Numbered from the stretch's first letter, positions 45,016 to 55,313 are shown. The stretch is 64,000 nucleotides of DNA from Bacteroides fragilis (GCA_945889005.1 CAMDBI010000013.1:1-64000); one strand, 5' to 3'. Translations and numbers: made by a program. The notes: generated by a model from the sequence alone, not told the origin.

Positions 45016-47202
45016 ATGAATCGTTTTGCCTTTATAATAATAAGTATAATTATTTTATTTTCGACTATTTTATTTGCACAAACCGATTTTCAAAAAACGG
45101 CAAATGAAATAGAGTTTTTATTAATTAAAGCAAAGCAAGACAACAATAAACCTGAAATTGCTAAATATCAGGTAAAAATTGGATATCTATATTGGGAGAA
45201 CGATCAAAAACAGCAAGCGCTAGATTTTTTTCAACAGGCAATAAAAACAAATGAAGATATTGGTAATCAAAATGCAATAAAAACATTGTGTACCAACATT
45301 GGAATGATTTATTCCGATCTCAACGATTTTGAACAAGCGCTCATGTATTTTAAGAAATCTTTAAGAATCAACCATAAGTCAAATCGCAGAATCGACATAG
45401 CATCCGATCAGTTCAATATTTCTAATACATTGCAAGCAATGAAGAAATACGACGAGTCGAATAAAGCACTTGAAGAAGCATTAACCATTTTTCAAGAAAA
45501 CGGAGATGTGAAATCTGTAAAGAATTGCTATACAGTTTTTTATGAAAACTACGAAAAACTTGGTAATAATCAGAAAGCAAAGGAATACTTCGAGTTGTCG
45601 GCATCTATTGGCAAGCAACTACAGAAAGAGGAGCTTAAGCAATTCGAGTCACGAACCAAGCAGGTAGAAGCCTCGTTGGAACAAAAGGAAAAGCTTATTC
45701 AAAGTACAAAAGATACTATTTTGAAAATGAGTAGCGAAATGCGTTTACAAATTGAGTTGCGCGACAAAGAACGAGAACTTTCGCTGTACCGCGAAAAAGC
45801 ACAAAAAGACGAACTCAACAAACTAGCCGAACGTGCTCAAAGCCGCAATAGGCTTATTGTTTCAATGGGTGCGGTTTTGCTTTTAGTTGTTGGTTTTTTT
45901 ATATTTATAGTTTGGCAATTGCGAGAGCGCAAAAAGGCATATAAGTTGCTCGAATTGAGTAATAAACAAATTGTTGAGCAAAAAGAAGAAATTGAAAAGC
46001 AACGCGATATAGCTGAAACCCAAAAACGAAAGGTTACTGATAGTATAAATTATGCAAAGCGAATTCAAAGTGCTGTAATGCCTCCGCTTAGCCTATTCGA
46101 GAAATATTTTCCCGAGCATTTTATATTGTTCAATCCTCGCGATATTGTAAGTGGCGATTTTTATTGGATTACACAGAAAGATGGTGTAATTATTGTTGCC
46201 GTTGCCGATTGTACAGGACATGGTGTTCCTGGAGCATTTATGAGTATGTTGGGAGTGGCCTATCTCAACGAAATTGTCAATAAAATAGCTGTAAACCGGC
46301 ATATTCGTACACTTCACGCCAACGAAATATTAAACCAGCTTCGCGACAATGTAATTGCATCGTTGCATCAAACCGGAAAGAGCAACGAATCGAAAGATGG
46401 GATGGATATTTCGTTGTGTATAGTCGATTTAGAACAAAAGCACCTTCAATATGCCGGAGCGCATAACCCCTTATATATTATCAGGAACAACGAACTCATT
46501 CACATAGAGGCCGACCGAATGCCAATTGGTTATTACAGAGACATAACAACGCCCTTTATAAATCACGAAATTACCATTGAGAATGGAGACATGGTGTATA
46601 TGTTTACCGATGGGTATTACGATCAGTTAGGAGGACCGAAAAATCAAAAATATTTTTCGGCAAATTTCAGAAAATTATTGCTCGAAATTCATCAACTACC
46701 TTTGCCTGTTCAAAGGGAAAAGCTTCAGCAGAGTAGCTACGAGTGGCGAGGAAGCATGGAACAAATCGACGACCAATTGGTTATTGGTTTCAAAATAAAA
46801 CCCACAAAAATATCGACAGCCATTACTGACGAATATTCGTGGCCCGACAAACGTGTGCTTATTGCAGAAGATATGGATCTCAATTATTTTTTGTTGTCGG
46901 AAGCTTTAAAACCAACAAAGGTTCAAGTTTTTAGGGTGATGAATGGAGCCGATGCAGTCGATTTTTGCAAAGCTCATGAAATAGATCTTGTTTTGATGGA
47001 TATTCGTATGCCTGTAATGGATGGTATAGAGGCCACTCAAAACATTAGGCAATTTAATCGGAATTTACCTATTGTTGCACAGACTGCACAAAGTGATCCC
47101 GAAGACAAGGAAAAAATATTTGCCGTAGGTTGCAACGATTATATAGCAAAACCGGTAAACCTTAAAACATTTTTAATGATTTTGAAAAAATATTTATCAT
47201 AA
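45016..47202 (+). CDS. TPR - membrane - PP2C (SpoIIE/SiaA-like) phosphatase - response-regulator receiver protein
   Basis: 728 aa. Signal peptide (1-21), TPR repeats (~25-205; the periplasmic sensor part), a membrane helix (~278-300), a coiled coil (~305-345), a PP2C/SpoIIE phosphatase (~355-590) with DIVSGDFYWITQ, VADCTGHGVPGAFMSMLG and EADRMPIGY metal-binding marks, and a C-terminal receiver domain (~612-728) with Asp662 in LVLMDIRMPVMDG and the conserved Lys in DYIAKPV. It should dephosphorylate a Ser/Thr on a partner, most simply the SiaC-like protein whose gene starts 5 bases later, under two-component control. Confidence 0.93.
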   Translation: MNRFAFIIISIIILFSTILFAQTDFQKTANEIEFLLIKAKQDNNKPEIAKYQVKIGYLYWENDQKQQALDFFQQAIKTNEDIGNQNAIKTLCTNIGMIYSDLNDFEQALMYFKKSLRINHKSNRRIDIASDQFNISNTLQAMKKYDESNKALEEALTIFQENGDVKSVKNCYTVFYENYEKLGNNQKAKEYFELSASIGKQLQKEELKQFESRTKQVEASLEQKEKLIQSTKDTILKMSSEMRLQIELRDKERELSLYREKAQKDELNKLAERAQSRNRLIVSMGAVLLLVVGFFIFIVWQLRERKKAYKLLELSNKQIVEQKEEIEKQRDIAETQKRKVTDSINYAKRIQSAVMPPLSLFEKYFPEHFILFNPRDIVSGDFYWITQKDGVIIVAVADCTGHGVPGAFMSMLGVAYLNEIVNKIAVNRHIRTLHANEILNQLRDNVIASLHQTGKSNESKDGMDISLCIVDLEQKHLQYAGAHNPLYIIRNNELIHIEADRMPIGYYRDITTPFINHEITIENGDMVYMFTDGYYDQLGGPKNQKYFSANFRKLLLEIHQLPLPVQREKLQQSSYEWRGSMEQIDDQLVIGFKIKPTKISTAITDEYSWPDKRVLIAEDMDLNYFLLSEALKPTKVQVFRVMNGADAVDFCKAHEIDLVLMDIRMPVMDGIEATQNIRQFNRNLPIVAQTAQSDPEDKEKIFAVGCNDYIAKPVNLKTFLMILKKYLS

Positions 47203-47206
47203 CAAC

Positions 47207-47581
47207 ATGGAAGCATTAAAAATTTCGCCAACACAATCGACACCTAGTGTTAGGTTTTCGACCGATGGGTTTTTCGAAATATCAGGGAATTCGTTGCCCG
47301 AAGATGTACATTTATTTTATGGCTCAATTTTTGAGTGGATCGAAAAGTTTTCGTTATCGCCCACACAAAAAGTATCTATGACTTTTAAAATGTCATATTT
47401 CAATTCGGCATCTTCAAAAATAATATTGGAACTTATGAATCGACTCGAAGAGTTATTTAAAAAAGGTATTGATGTTGAAATTCATTGGTTGTATCTCGAA
47501 ATCGACGAAGATATGCTCGAGTCGGGGCGCGAATACGCCGAAATGATATCTATTCCTTTTTCTTTCGAAAAATATGTTTAA
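47207..47581 (+). CDS. siaC: SiaC-family regulatory phosphoprotein (DUF1987)
   Basis: 124 aa. LKISPTQSTPSVRFSTDGFF and KVSMTFKMSYFNSASSKIIL are the family signatures. In Pseudomonas SiaC a Thr in the N-[ST]-x-S loop is phosphorylated by SiaB and freed by the PP2C phosphatase SiaA; here the loop reads N66-S67-A68-S69, so Ser would be the acceptor. No kinase gene lies nearby. It is 5 bases behind the phosphatase gene, so both should be made together. Confidence 0.9.
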   Translation: MEALKISPTQSTPSVRFSTDGFFEISGNSLPEDVHLFYGSIFEWIEKFSLSPTQKVSMTFKMSYFNSASSKIILELMNRLEELFKKGIDVEIHWLYLEIDEDMLESGREYAEMISIPFSFEKYV

Positions 47582-47604
47582 TAATTAATAACTAACAGCC
47601 AATC

Positions 47605-49380
47605 ATGAAAATACAATCTGTAAAAATTACTTTGTTTGTATTTGTAATGGCTATGTTGCAAATTCAAATTATTGCGCAAGCTCCTCTGAAACATGAAAAG
47701 AAAACATACCGCTCGCCCGAGGGGAAATTATATGTTCAAAAGGAATTGCCAATATATTTACGCATAGCTACTTCGCCAGCCGAAAATGCTCCTACTTATC
47801 TTCTCAAAAGTGAAGTAACCAGCAAATATTCGAACCCGATGTATCTCGATGCCGAAGGGTATAATACCTTTCGTGCGCCCTCATGTGTCGATACAGTTAC
47901 TCTCAAAACTGTGCTTCCAGAGCAGGATATTGTTTTCGAAGTGTATGCCGATAGTCATTCGCCGTTAACCAATGCAAAATTTGCTAATGCAAAAACAAAG
48001 CTTCACAAAGGGAAGAACTATACCCGAGGAAGTGCAGAAATTGTTATGGAAGCCAGCGACGCTTTATCGGGTGTAAGTGCGATATATTATTCGGTCGATT
48101 CGGTCGATTTTAAAGAATATGCCGGCCAATTGTTGCTCGAAAAAGAAAAAGAGTACAATTTGCAATACTACGCGGTAGACAATGTCGGAAATGCAGAAAA
48201 AGTAAAAAGTTTTATTGTTGTTGTCGATAAATCGACTCCCAAAACAAAGCTATCATTATCAGGGAGTGTCAAGGACAATGTATTGGCTGCCAATGTAAAG
48301 ATTTTGTTAAATGCTGAGGACAATGGAATAGGGCTGTCAAAAATTATGTATAAAATTGATGAAGGACCCGAACATATTTTTTTAAAATCGATTGATGCAG
48401 CTCGTATCGAACAGGGCGAACATAAATTGACATTTTGGTCTGTTGATCAGGTCGAAAATAAAGAAGAAGATCAGGTTTTTGATTTTTATGTCGACAAAAC
48501 ACCCCCTGCTATTGTTCAGGAAATTATCGGGAAAAGCTTTGTTGCCAACGGGCGTGAGTTTTCGTCGGGACGGTCGCAGTTAAAAATAACTACTTTTGAC
48601 AACAAATCTGGCGTTAAAGAAGTATTCTATTCGATCAATAATGGTGAATATAAACTCTACGAGAAACCCATTTATTTAGCCAACTCTCAGGGTAATCTGG
48701 CAATTAAAAGCTACGCGGTTGATTTTGTTGGCAATAGAAGTGTTTACGACGAAAGCGAGTCTGGCAAAAGTTCATATTCGTATGTCGATCTTACTGGTCC
48801 TTCGCTCAATGGAAGTTTCGATGGACCTCTATTTGTATACAACGATACTGTTTTTGTCAACAATCAAACTAAAATTAAACTTAAAGCCGACGATGCCGAA
48901 TCGGGTTTAAACAGAATTGAATATAGTGTCAATCAGGGCGATATTGCTGTTTACGACAAACCTGTAATTATTGAAACCGAAGGTTTTGTAAATCTCAAAT
49001 ACATAGGTTACGACAATGTCGACAATACCAACAACAACAATATGGTATTTTTTGTCGACAAGACCGGCCCCGAAGTTTTTTATCGTTTTAGTTCACCAGT
49101 TAAAAATATATCAAAGTCTGAAGAACAAACCGTTGAACTTTACCCCAATCATGTAGTGTTGTTTGTTTCGGCTACCGATCTTTTTACAGGTTTTTCGAAA
49201 ATGACTTATTCAATCAATGGTTCGGTCGAAAAGGCATTTAGCGGTATCATATCAGATTTTCCGGCAAGCGAAAAAAACACAATTGTAATAAAAGCTTACG
49301 ATAAGCTAGGAAATGTTACTCAGAAAGATGTTGTTTTTGGTATCGACAAATCAATCAATAAAAACATTGCATCGAAATAA
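47605..49380 (+). CDS. Secreted multi-repeat Ig-like (OmpL47-type) protein
   Basis: 591 aa with a signal peptide (cut near IIAQA). A ~115-residue head is followed by about four or five repeats of ~100 residues, each with a phrase of the type ASDALSGVSAIYYSVD, then a Y-D or V-D-N-x-G-N element, and VDKTPP or VDKTGP at the border. This matches OmpL47/FIVAR-like beta-sandwich repeats in surface adhesins. No T9SS sorting domain is seen, so it is periplasmic or outer-membrane bound. It follows siaC by 23 bases and converges on the PorE-like gene. Confidence 0.8.
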   Translation: MKIQSVKITLFVFVMAMLQIQIIAQAPLKHEKKTYRSPEGKLYVQKELPIYLRIATSPAENAPTYLLKSEVTSKYSNPMYLDAEGYNTFRAPSCVDTVTLKTVLPEQDIVFEVYADSHSPLTNAKFANAKTKLHKGKNYTRGSAEIVMEASDALSGVSAIYYSVDSVDFKEYAGQLLLEKEKEYNLQYYAVDNVGNAEKVKSFIVVVDKSTPKTKLSLSGSVKDNVLAANVKILLNAEDNGIGLSKIMYKIDEGPEHIFLKSIDAARIEQGEHKLTFWSVDQVENKEEDQVFDFYVDKTPPAIVQEIIGKSFVANGREFSSGRSQLKITTFDNKSGVKEVFYSINNGEYKLYEKPIYLANSQGNLAIKSYAVDFVGNRSVYDESESGKSSYSYVDLTGPSLNGSFDGPLFVYNDTVFVNNQTKIKLKADDAESGLNRIEYSVNQGDIAVYDKPVIIETEGFVNLKYIGYDNVDNTNNNNMVFFVDKTGPEVFYRFSSPVKNISKSEEQTVELYPNHVVLFVSATDLFTGFSKMTYSINGSVEKAFSGIISDFPASEKNTIVIKAYDKLGNVTQKDVVFGIDKSINKNIASK

Positions 49381-49387
49381 CACTCGA

Positions 49388-51382
49388 TTATTTCTGAGGA
49401 ATATAGTCGGTTCTTAATACACGAAATTCTGTACGACGGTTTATTTGGTTTGCAAATTCTTGTTCGTCTAAAGTTAAAGTATTAATAAAGTTTTCGTCCA
49501 AAATGGTTCCCAATTTCAAGAATGTAAAATCTTTTACAATTTTCTCGTCCACTTCTTTGGGTTTCGATTTGCCATAGCCCTTTGCTGTTAAGCGGTCTGT
49601 AGCTATTCCTTTTTCAATTAAAAAATTTACAACACTTTGGGCTCGTTTTTGCGAAAGTTCTACGTTTGCTTGTTCGCTACCTCGTGAATCTGTGTGCGAC
49701 ATCAACTCGATAGTAATATTGGGGTTGTCGTTGAGTGTTTCGACCAATTTGTCGAGAGCCACCATCGATTCGGGGCGCAAATCCCATTTGCCGAAATCGT
49801 AGAAAATATTTGGCAATTCAATAGGTTTGGCAATAGAAGCCAAGCTAATAGTAACTTTAAATTCTTTGCTTTTGTCAACCCCTTTGGTCGATTCGCGTTG
49901 TTTGCCATTCAAAAAACCTTCGTGCGAACCTATGAAAACATAATCGGTACCCGGTTTCAATGTAAATTTGAAACTTCCATCGCCTATGGTTTTAAATTCG
50001 GCAGTGCTACCATCGCTACTAATAAGTCTAACAGTCGACGACTCGAGCGGTTTCGATGTTTTTTCGTCAACAACAACACCCGAAGCCGTAAAACGCAATG
50101 GAGGAAGAGTAAATGAGTAAATATCGGCATCGGTTCGGTTGTTACGAACCGAACTAAAGAATCCCTTTTCATTTTCGGCTTGAAAAACAATACCAAAATC
50201 GTCGCCCGCACTGTTCATGGGGTAACGAAGGTTTTCAATTTTCATTTGACCGGCTGCATCTTTCACTACTTTAAAAATATCTAAGCCTCCAAGTCCAATA
50301 TGACTATTTGACGAAAAATACAAAGTTCCATCGGGGTGTACATAAGGGTAAAGCTCTTTTCCAGCGGTATTTACAGGAGCCCCAACATTTTCGGGTGCGC
50401 CCCAGTCTTCACTAGCCGAAGCTCTCGACACTTTCCAAATGTCCATATCGCCCATGCCTCCGGGCAAATCTGATGCGAAATATAGCGTTAATTCATCGGG
50501 CGAAATAGCCGGGTGGGCAATGGTTACACTGTCCTCAGCAATTTCGAGTGCTTTGGGAGTTGCCCAACCTTGTCCTTGAAATTGTGTTGTATATATTTTA
50601 CAACCATTGGGTTTGTTTTTTACTTTTTTGCAGGAGGTAAAATACATAGTTGAAAAATTGTTGTTGAAGCATGTAGCGCCTTCTTCGTCGATAGAGTTTA
50701 TTTCAATGTTTTCGATCGAAACCGGATCGCTCCATTTGTCTTTGCGGTCGAGACGCGAAAAGAATATATCGGGAGGGTTTTGTCCCGTAATATCGCTTTC
50801 TTTGGGTGTAAGGTTGCCCTTGCGTGTTGAGGTAAAGTACAATTCGCCATAATCGGCACGCGAAAACGACGGACAAAAATCTTCGGCACGCGAGTTAAAA
50901 AATTTCATATTTTCGACCTGATAGCCATTTGGGCTTTTTGTCCATTTCTGTGCCAATTTGCACGATTCAACACCGTTTTCGCCTCTGATATCGCCAGGTA
51001 CTAATTCTTTGTATTTTTTGTAATACTCTTCGGCTTCTTTGTATTCTTCGGTCATTTTCAGGGCATCTGCCAAATACAAAAAAACTATTGGATCTTTATA
51101 TTCCTTTTCAATAGCTTTTTTGAGCCACAACTGGGTTTTCTTGGCATCGCTTATACGTCTGTAGCAATCGCCAATCATAAAAAGTATTTCACCCTTTTTC
51201 TCTTTATACTTTTCTTCGTAAGTAGTATAGTCGTAAATACTTTTCAATTCTTCGATAGCACTAAGCCATTCGCCGGCGGTGTAGGTTGCATAAGCACGTT
51301 GAAAATCTTTTTCTGGCGAACCTATTACTTTGCTGAAAATCAATACAAAAAGTAGTGTGGCAAAAAATCTGGCTGGTTTCAT
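49388..51382 (-). CDS. PorE-like OmpA-family protein (TPR, beta-propeller, carboxypeptidase-regulatory, OmpA)
   Basis: 664 aa. Signal peptide (1-21), TPRs (~25-145), a PD40/WD40-like propeller (~160-430), a carboxypeptidase regulatory-like beta domain (~433-515) and a C-terminal OmpA peptidoglycan-binding domain (~530-664) with IELMSHTDSRGSEQANVELS and RTEFRVL. That domain order matches PorE, which tethers the T9SS to the cell wall; several similar paralogues exist in one genome, so the T9SS link is inferred. The OmpA domain has an extra insert of ~30 residues before the final strand. Confidence 0.85.
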   Translation of the reverse strand: MKPARFFATLLFVLIFSKVIGSPEKDFQRAYATYTAGEWLSAIEELKSIYDYTTYEEKYKEKKGEILFMIGDCYRRISDAKKTQLWLKKAIEKEYKDPIVFLYLADALKMTEEYKEAEEYYKKYKELVPGDIRGENGVESCKLAQKWTKSPNGYQVENMKFFNSRAEDFCPSFSRADYGELYFTSTRKGNLTPKESDITGQNPPDIFFSRLDRKDKWSDPVSIENIEINSIDEEGATCFNNNFSTMYFTSCKKVKNKPNGCKIYTTQFQGQGWATPKALEIAEDSVTIAHPAISPDELTLYFASDLPGGMGDMDIWKVSRASASEDWGAPENVGAPVNTAGKELYPYVHPDGTLYFSSNSHIGLGGLDIFKVVKDAAGQMKIENLRYPMNSAGDDFGIVFQAENEKGFFSSVRNNRTDADIYSFTLPPLRFTASGVVVDEKTSKPLESSTVRLISSDGSTAEFKTIGDGSFKFTLKPGTDYVFIGSHEGFLNGKQRESTKGVDKSKEFKVTISLASIAKPIELPNIFYDFGKWDLRPESMVALDKLVETLNDNPNITIELMSHTDSRGSEQANVELSQKRAQSVVNFLIEKGIATDRLTAKGYGKSKPKEVDEKIVKDFTFLKLGTILDENFINTLTLDEQEFANQINRRTEFRVLRTDYIPQK

Positions 51383-51451
51383 ATAGCTAAATCTGTGTTA
51401 ATCAAACTTGAAACGGTAAATGTAAGTTTTTATTATAAAAAAATCAACATC

Positions 51452-54298
51452 TTATGAAAAACTCGCGCACGAACAAACCAAATTTCTATCGCCATATGCA
51501 TCGTCGGTTCTCGACACGTATGGGAAGAATTTATTTTCTTTTATCCATTCGAGCGGGAAAGCTGCTTTTTCGCGGCTATACGGATGCATCCAAGTGTCGT
51601 TGACCAATTCTTCTGAGGTATGTGGGGCGTTCTTCAAAACATTGTCCGATTTATCTGCTTTTCCTTCCGAAATTTCAATTACTTCGTTGTAAATGTTTTT
51701 GAGAGCATCAACAAATCGGTCGAGCTCATCTTTCGATTCACTTTCGGTAGGTTCTATCATGAGTGTACCATGTACGGGAAACGAAACTGTAGGTGCGTGA
51801 AACCCATAATCCATAAGACGTTTAGCAATATCAGTTTCTAGTATATCGGCCATAGCCTTAAATGGTCGGCAATCGATTATCATTTCATGCGCAGAAGTGC
51901 CATTTTCGCCGGTAAAAACTATACCAAAGTTTTCTTTGAGGCAAGCAGCCAAGTAGTTGGCGTTGAGTATGGCGTATTTGGTCGATTGAGCAAGACCTTC
52001 GGCGCCTAACAATTTAATGTAACCATAAGAAATAATGGAAATAAGAGCGCTACCCCAAGGCGATGCCGAAATAGTGCCTACTCCGTTTTTACCTCCAACA
52101 GGTACAGTAGGGTGAGTAGGCAAAAATTCGACCAAATGGTCGGCAACACAAATTGGGCCCATTCCGGGACCACCTCCCCCATGTGGTATGGCAAATGTTT
52201 TGTGCAAATTGAGGTGGCAAACATCTACCCCAAGAGTTCCTGGATTGGTAAGACCTACCTGAGCATTCATATTGGCTCCATCCATATATACCTGCCCTCC
52301 ATGCGTGTGAATAATTTCAATCATTTCGCGCACGGTGCTTTCAAACACTCCATAAGTTGAGGGGTACGTGAGCATAAAGGCTGCAAGTTTGTCGCTATAT
52401 TGTTCGGCTTTGGTTTTGAGGTCTTCCATCGAAATAAAACCATTTTGATCGCAAGCAACAACTACAATGTCGAGGCCTGCCATGGCTGCACTTGCCGGAT
52501 TGGTACCATGTGCCGAAGCTGGAATAAGTACTATGTTTCTACGAAGCTGATTTTTTTTAATAAAAAATTGACGGATAACCATGAGTCCGGCATACTCGCC
52601 GGCAGCACCGGAGTTTGGTTGAAACGAAATGCCATCGAACCCGGTTATTTCTTTCAACATTTCGCCTAGTTCGAACAGTATTTGTTGATAGCCTTCAACC
52701 TGATTGAGCGGAGCAAAAGGGTGAATATTGGTAAAAGCAGACCAGCTTAGTGGCATCATTTCGGTAGCGGCATTGAGTTTCATGGTGCAGCTACCAAGCG
52801 AAATCATGGAATGAGTTAGAGAAATATCGCGGTTCTCGAGTTTTTTGATATAGCGCATGAGTTGAGTCTCGGTGCGGTATTGGTTAAAAACATGGTGACT
52901 AAGTATTGTCGATTTGCGCCTGAGCGACTCTTTGAGGCAATAATTTTCTTCGATAATCGAAACCGGACGGTAGCGTTTTATAACTGCTTTAGCAAAAACT
53001 TCTACCAGATTGTTGAGATCTTCGACGGTAATAGTTTCATCCAAACTAAGGCAAACGGTATATTTTCCAATGTAATTGAGATTTATAGAGCTTTCTTCGG
53101 CTATACGTTTTATTTCTTCAGCAGTAATTTCTTTGGGTGTAGTAATGGTGAGGGTGTCGAAAAAGTTTTCGTTCTCAATTTTATATCCTAGTTCAGCTAA
53201 ACGACGAGCAAGAGTTGAGGTCGCGCATTGTATGTGGTTTGCAATTCGTGTAAGCCCTTCATTACCATGATATACAGCATACATACCTGCCATTGTTGCA
53301 AGAAGTGCTTGCGAAGTGCATATATTGGAAGTAGCGCGTTCTCTTTTAATATGTTGTTCGCGTGTTTGTAATGCCATTCGAAGGGCTGTTTTGCCACGGC
53401 GGTCCTTGGTAAGTCCAATAATTCTTCCGGGGATAGCGCGTTTGTATTTGTCGCGGGTTGCAAAATAGGCTGCATGAGGGCCACCATAACCCATCGGTAT
53501 TCCAAAACGTTGAGTAGTTCCGAGCACCACATCGGCTCCCCATTCGCCGGGAGGAGTGAGCAATACAAGGCTCATAATGTCTGCAGCTACGGCTGTGGTT
53601 ACAGAAAGGCTTTGCATTTTTTCTACAAAAGGCTTGTAGTCTAGTATTTCGCCATCGGCTCCGGGGTATTGAAGCAATACACCATAAATATTTGAAGTGA
53701 AATCGAAGGTTTTGTAGTCGCCAGTAACTACATTGATTCCAAGAGGTATAGCTCTTGTTTTGACCACTTCGATAGTTTGTTCGAAAATATTATTATCGAC
53801 AAAAAAAGTGGTTTTAGCTTTGTCGGTTCTACTGTTGAAGAGCATAATCATGGCTTCGGCCGCTGCTGTAGCTTCGTCCAGAAGCGAGGCATTGGCTATT
53901 TCCATGCCGGTAAGGTCGAGCACCATGGTCTGAAAATTGAGTAGTGCTTCTAATCGACCTTGCGAAATTTCTGCCTGATAAGGTGTATATGAGGTGTACC
54001 ACGATGGGTTTTCGAATATATTGCGTAAAATTGGCGATGGCATTATGGTGTTGTAATATCCACGACCTATATATGTTTTGAATTGTTTGTTTTTATTGGC
54101 TATTTCGGCAATATGTCGCAGATATTCAAACTCGCTCATGGGTTCATCTAAATGCAATGGGCGTTTGAGGCGAATCGAAGCAGGTACAGTCATTTCAATG
54201 AGTTCGTCGATTGTTGAAAATCCTATTTTTTTTAACATTTCCTGTGTTTCGGTCTCATTGGGCCCGATGTGGCGATTTTTGAAGGAGTCGAATGACAT
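51452..54298 (-). CDS. gcvP: Glycine dehydrogenase (decarboxylating), P protein
   Basis: 948 aa, the fused alpha-beta form. PLP lysine in LNLHKTFAIPHGGGGPGMG (~700). The N-terminus FKNRHIGPNETETQEMLKKI and the half-barrel ISLGSCTMKLNAATEMMPLS are textbook GcvP. It releases CO2 from glycine and passes the aminomethyl group to the H protein. gcvT and gcvH are not in the window, as usual in Bacteroidota. Complete and in frame. Confidence 0.97.
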   Translation of the reverse strand: MSFDSFKNRHIGPNETETQEMLKKIGFSTIDELIEMTVPASIRLKRPLHLDEPMSEFEYLRHIAEIANKNKQFKTYIGRGYYNTIMPSPILRNIFENPSWYTSYTPYQAEISQGRLEALLNFQTMVLDLTGMEIANASLLDEATAAAEAMIMLFNSRTDKAKTTFFVDNNIFEQTIEVVKTRAIPLGINVVTGDYKTFDFTSNIYGVLLQYPGADGEILDYKPFVEKMQSLSVTTAVAADIMSLVLLTPPGEWGADVVLGTTQRFGIPMGYGGPHAAYFATRDKYKRAIPGRIIGLTKDRRGKTALRMALQTREQHIKRERATSNICTSQALLATMAGMYAVYHGNEGLTRIANHIQCATSTLARRLAELGYKIENENFFDTLTITTPKEITAEEIKRIAEESSINLNYIGKYTVCLSLDETITVEDLNNLVEVFAKAVIKRYRPVSIIEENYCLKESLRRKSTILSHHVFNQYRTETQLMRYIKKLENRDISLTHSMISLGSCTMKLNAATEMMPLSWSAFTNIHPFAPLNQVEGYQQILFELGEMLKEITGFDGISFQPNSGAAGEYAGLMVIRQFFIKKNQLRRNIVLIPASAHGTNPASAAMAGLDIVVVACDQNGFISMEDLKTKAEQYSDKLAAFMLTYPSTYGVFESTVREMIEIIHTHGGQVYMDGANMNAQVGLTNPGTLGVDVCHLNLHKTFAIPHGGGGPGMGPICVADHLVEFLPTHPTVPVGGKNGVGTISASPWGSALISIISYGYIKLLGAEGLAQSTKYAILNANYLAACLKENFGIVFTGENGTSAHEMIIDCRPFKAMADILETDIAKRLMDYGFHAPTVSFPVHGTLMIEPTESESKDELDRFVDALKNIYNEVIEISEGKADKSDNVLKNAPHTSEELVNDTWMHPYSREKAAFPLEWIKENKFFPYVSRTDDAYGDRNLVCSCASFS

Positions 54299-54711
54299 GT
54301 TTTTTCTTATTTGAAGTATTTAAGGTTGCAAAGGTATTAAAAAATAGTAATGGCACATCTTGATTTTTATCAACAACAAGTAGTTGATTAATGACGATAT
54401 TTGCTTGAAAGATTTAACAATAATAACATAAGTAACACCAGTAACATGGTGTTACTTATGTTATTAATAGGCGGATAGGAGATGGAATCGTTATGTGTAG
54501 CGAGAAATCTGCTGTGCTCAAAACCATATTTCGACAAACGTGAGGATAATAATAATGCCTTTTTGTGTCGTGATCGAATTTTGAAGTCTTATGAAATTTC
54601 AAATCGAATGTTATTGCTAATAATGTCTTTTTTAAATACTTTTACAGTGTTTATGAAGAAATTCAAATACTTTTAAAAAGAAAAACGTATAAACTTAAAA
54701 AAGGAATAGAT
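54299..54711. repeat. Intergenic stretch with a strong GTAACACCA hairpin
   Basis: A perfect 20-bp stem, 54421-54440 with 54447-54466 (loop GTAACA), lies midway between the divergent gcvP and antitoxin genes. Its core AGTAACACCA returns in a second hairpin at 56367-56392. The rest is AT-rich with a short unsupported frame (54482-54676); I see nothing else in it. Confidence 0.7.
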
Positions 54712-54945
54712 ATGTCACTACAATACATGTTAGACAATTCGGGAAAAACAACCGCTGTTGTAATCCCGATAAACGACTGGGAGGTTATAACCCGCAAACA
54801 TTCCGATTTAAAACATTTGACTGTATTGCCAGGAAAAAAGAAGAAGCCTTCTGATTTTGCTGGTATTCTTACAAAAGAAGAAGCCGAAAAAATGCAACAA
54901 TACTTAACAGAAGCTCGCAAACAATGGGACAGGGCTACTTATTAG
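54712..54945 (+). CDS. Antitoxin of a VapBC-like pair
   Basis: 77 aa. SLQYMLDNSGKTTAVVIPINDWEVI looks like the N-terminal DNA-binding strand of Phd/YefM- or AbrB-type antitoxins, with the usual 'T-x-V-x-I-P-x-x-W' phrase. The charged C-terminal half (TKEEAEKMQQYLTEARKQW) should wrap the toxin. It overlaps the PIN gene by 22 bases. Assigned from sequence pattern and position. Confidence 0.8.
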   Translation: MSLQYMLDNSGKTTAVVIPINDWEVITRKHSDLKHLTVLPGKKKKPSDFAGILTKEEAEKMQQYLTEARKQWDRATY

Positions 54946-55313
54946 ACTCTAACGTAGTTATAGACTACACAGCCAACTTGTTGCCTGAAAGTGGTAAACA
55001 AAAGTTAAATCGCATTATTGATGATGAGTTTAATATCTCTATTGTTGTTAAAATTGAAGTGCTTGGCTATGATGATTTACCTGCCAAAATGAAGCAATTG
55101 GAAACATTTTTGGATTTGGCCTTGGTATTGCCTCTTGATGATGATGTTACGGCAAAAACAATTCAACTACGCCGAACTTATAAAAAACTCAAATTGGGCG
55201 ATGCTATTATTGCGGCTACAGCACTTGTGTACAACTTTGCTCTTGTTACAAGGAATACCAATGATTTTAAAAAAATCGAAAGTTTAGAAGTCATTAACCC
55301 ACATGAAGTTTAA
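54924..55313 (+). CDS. PIN-domain toxin (VapC-like ribonuclease)
   Basis: 129 aa. The acidic residues of the PIN active site are visible: LLDSNVVIDY near the N-terminus, VKIEVLGYDD, LKLGDAIIAATALVYN and TRNTNDF. VapC toxins cut tRNA or rRNA; target unknown here. Its start lies inside the antitoxin gene, so translation is coupled. Confidence 0.9.
   Translation: MGQGYLLDSNVVIDYTANLLPESGKQKLNRIIDDEFNISIVVKIEVLGYDDLPAKMKQLETFLDLALVLPLDDDVTAKTIQLRRTYKKLKLGDAIIAATALVYNFALVTRNTNDFKKIESLEVINPHEV

Noticed and set aside
54482-54676. 64-codon frame before the VapBC-like pair
   Set aside because: Composition is unlike the neighbours, no start context and no recognisable motif; it begins just after a hairpin repeat.
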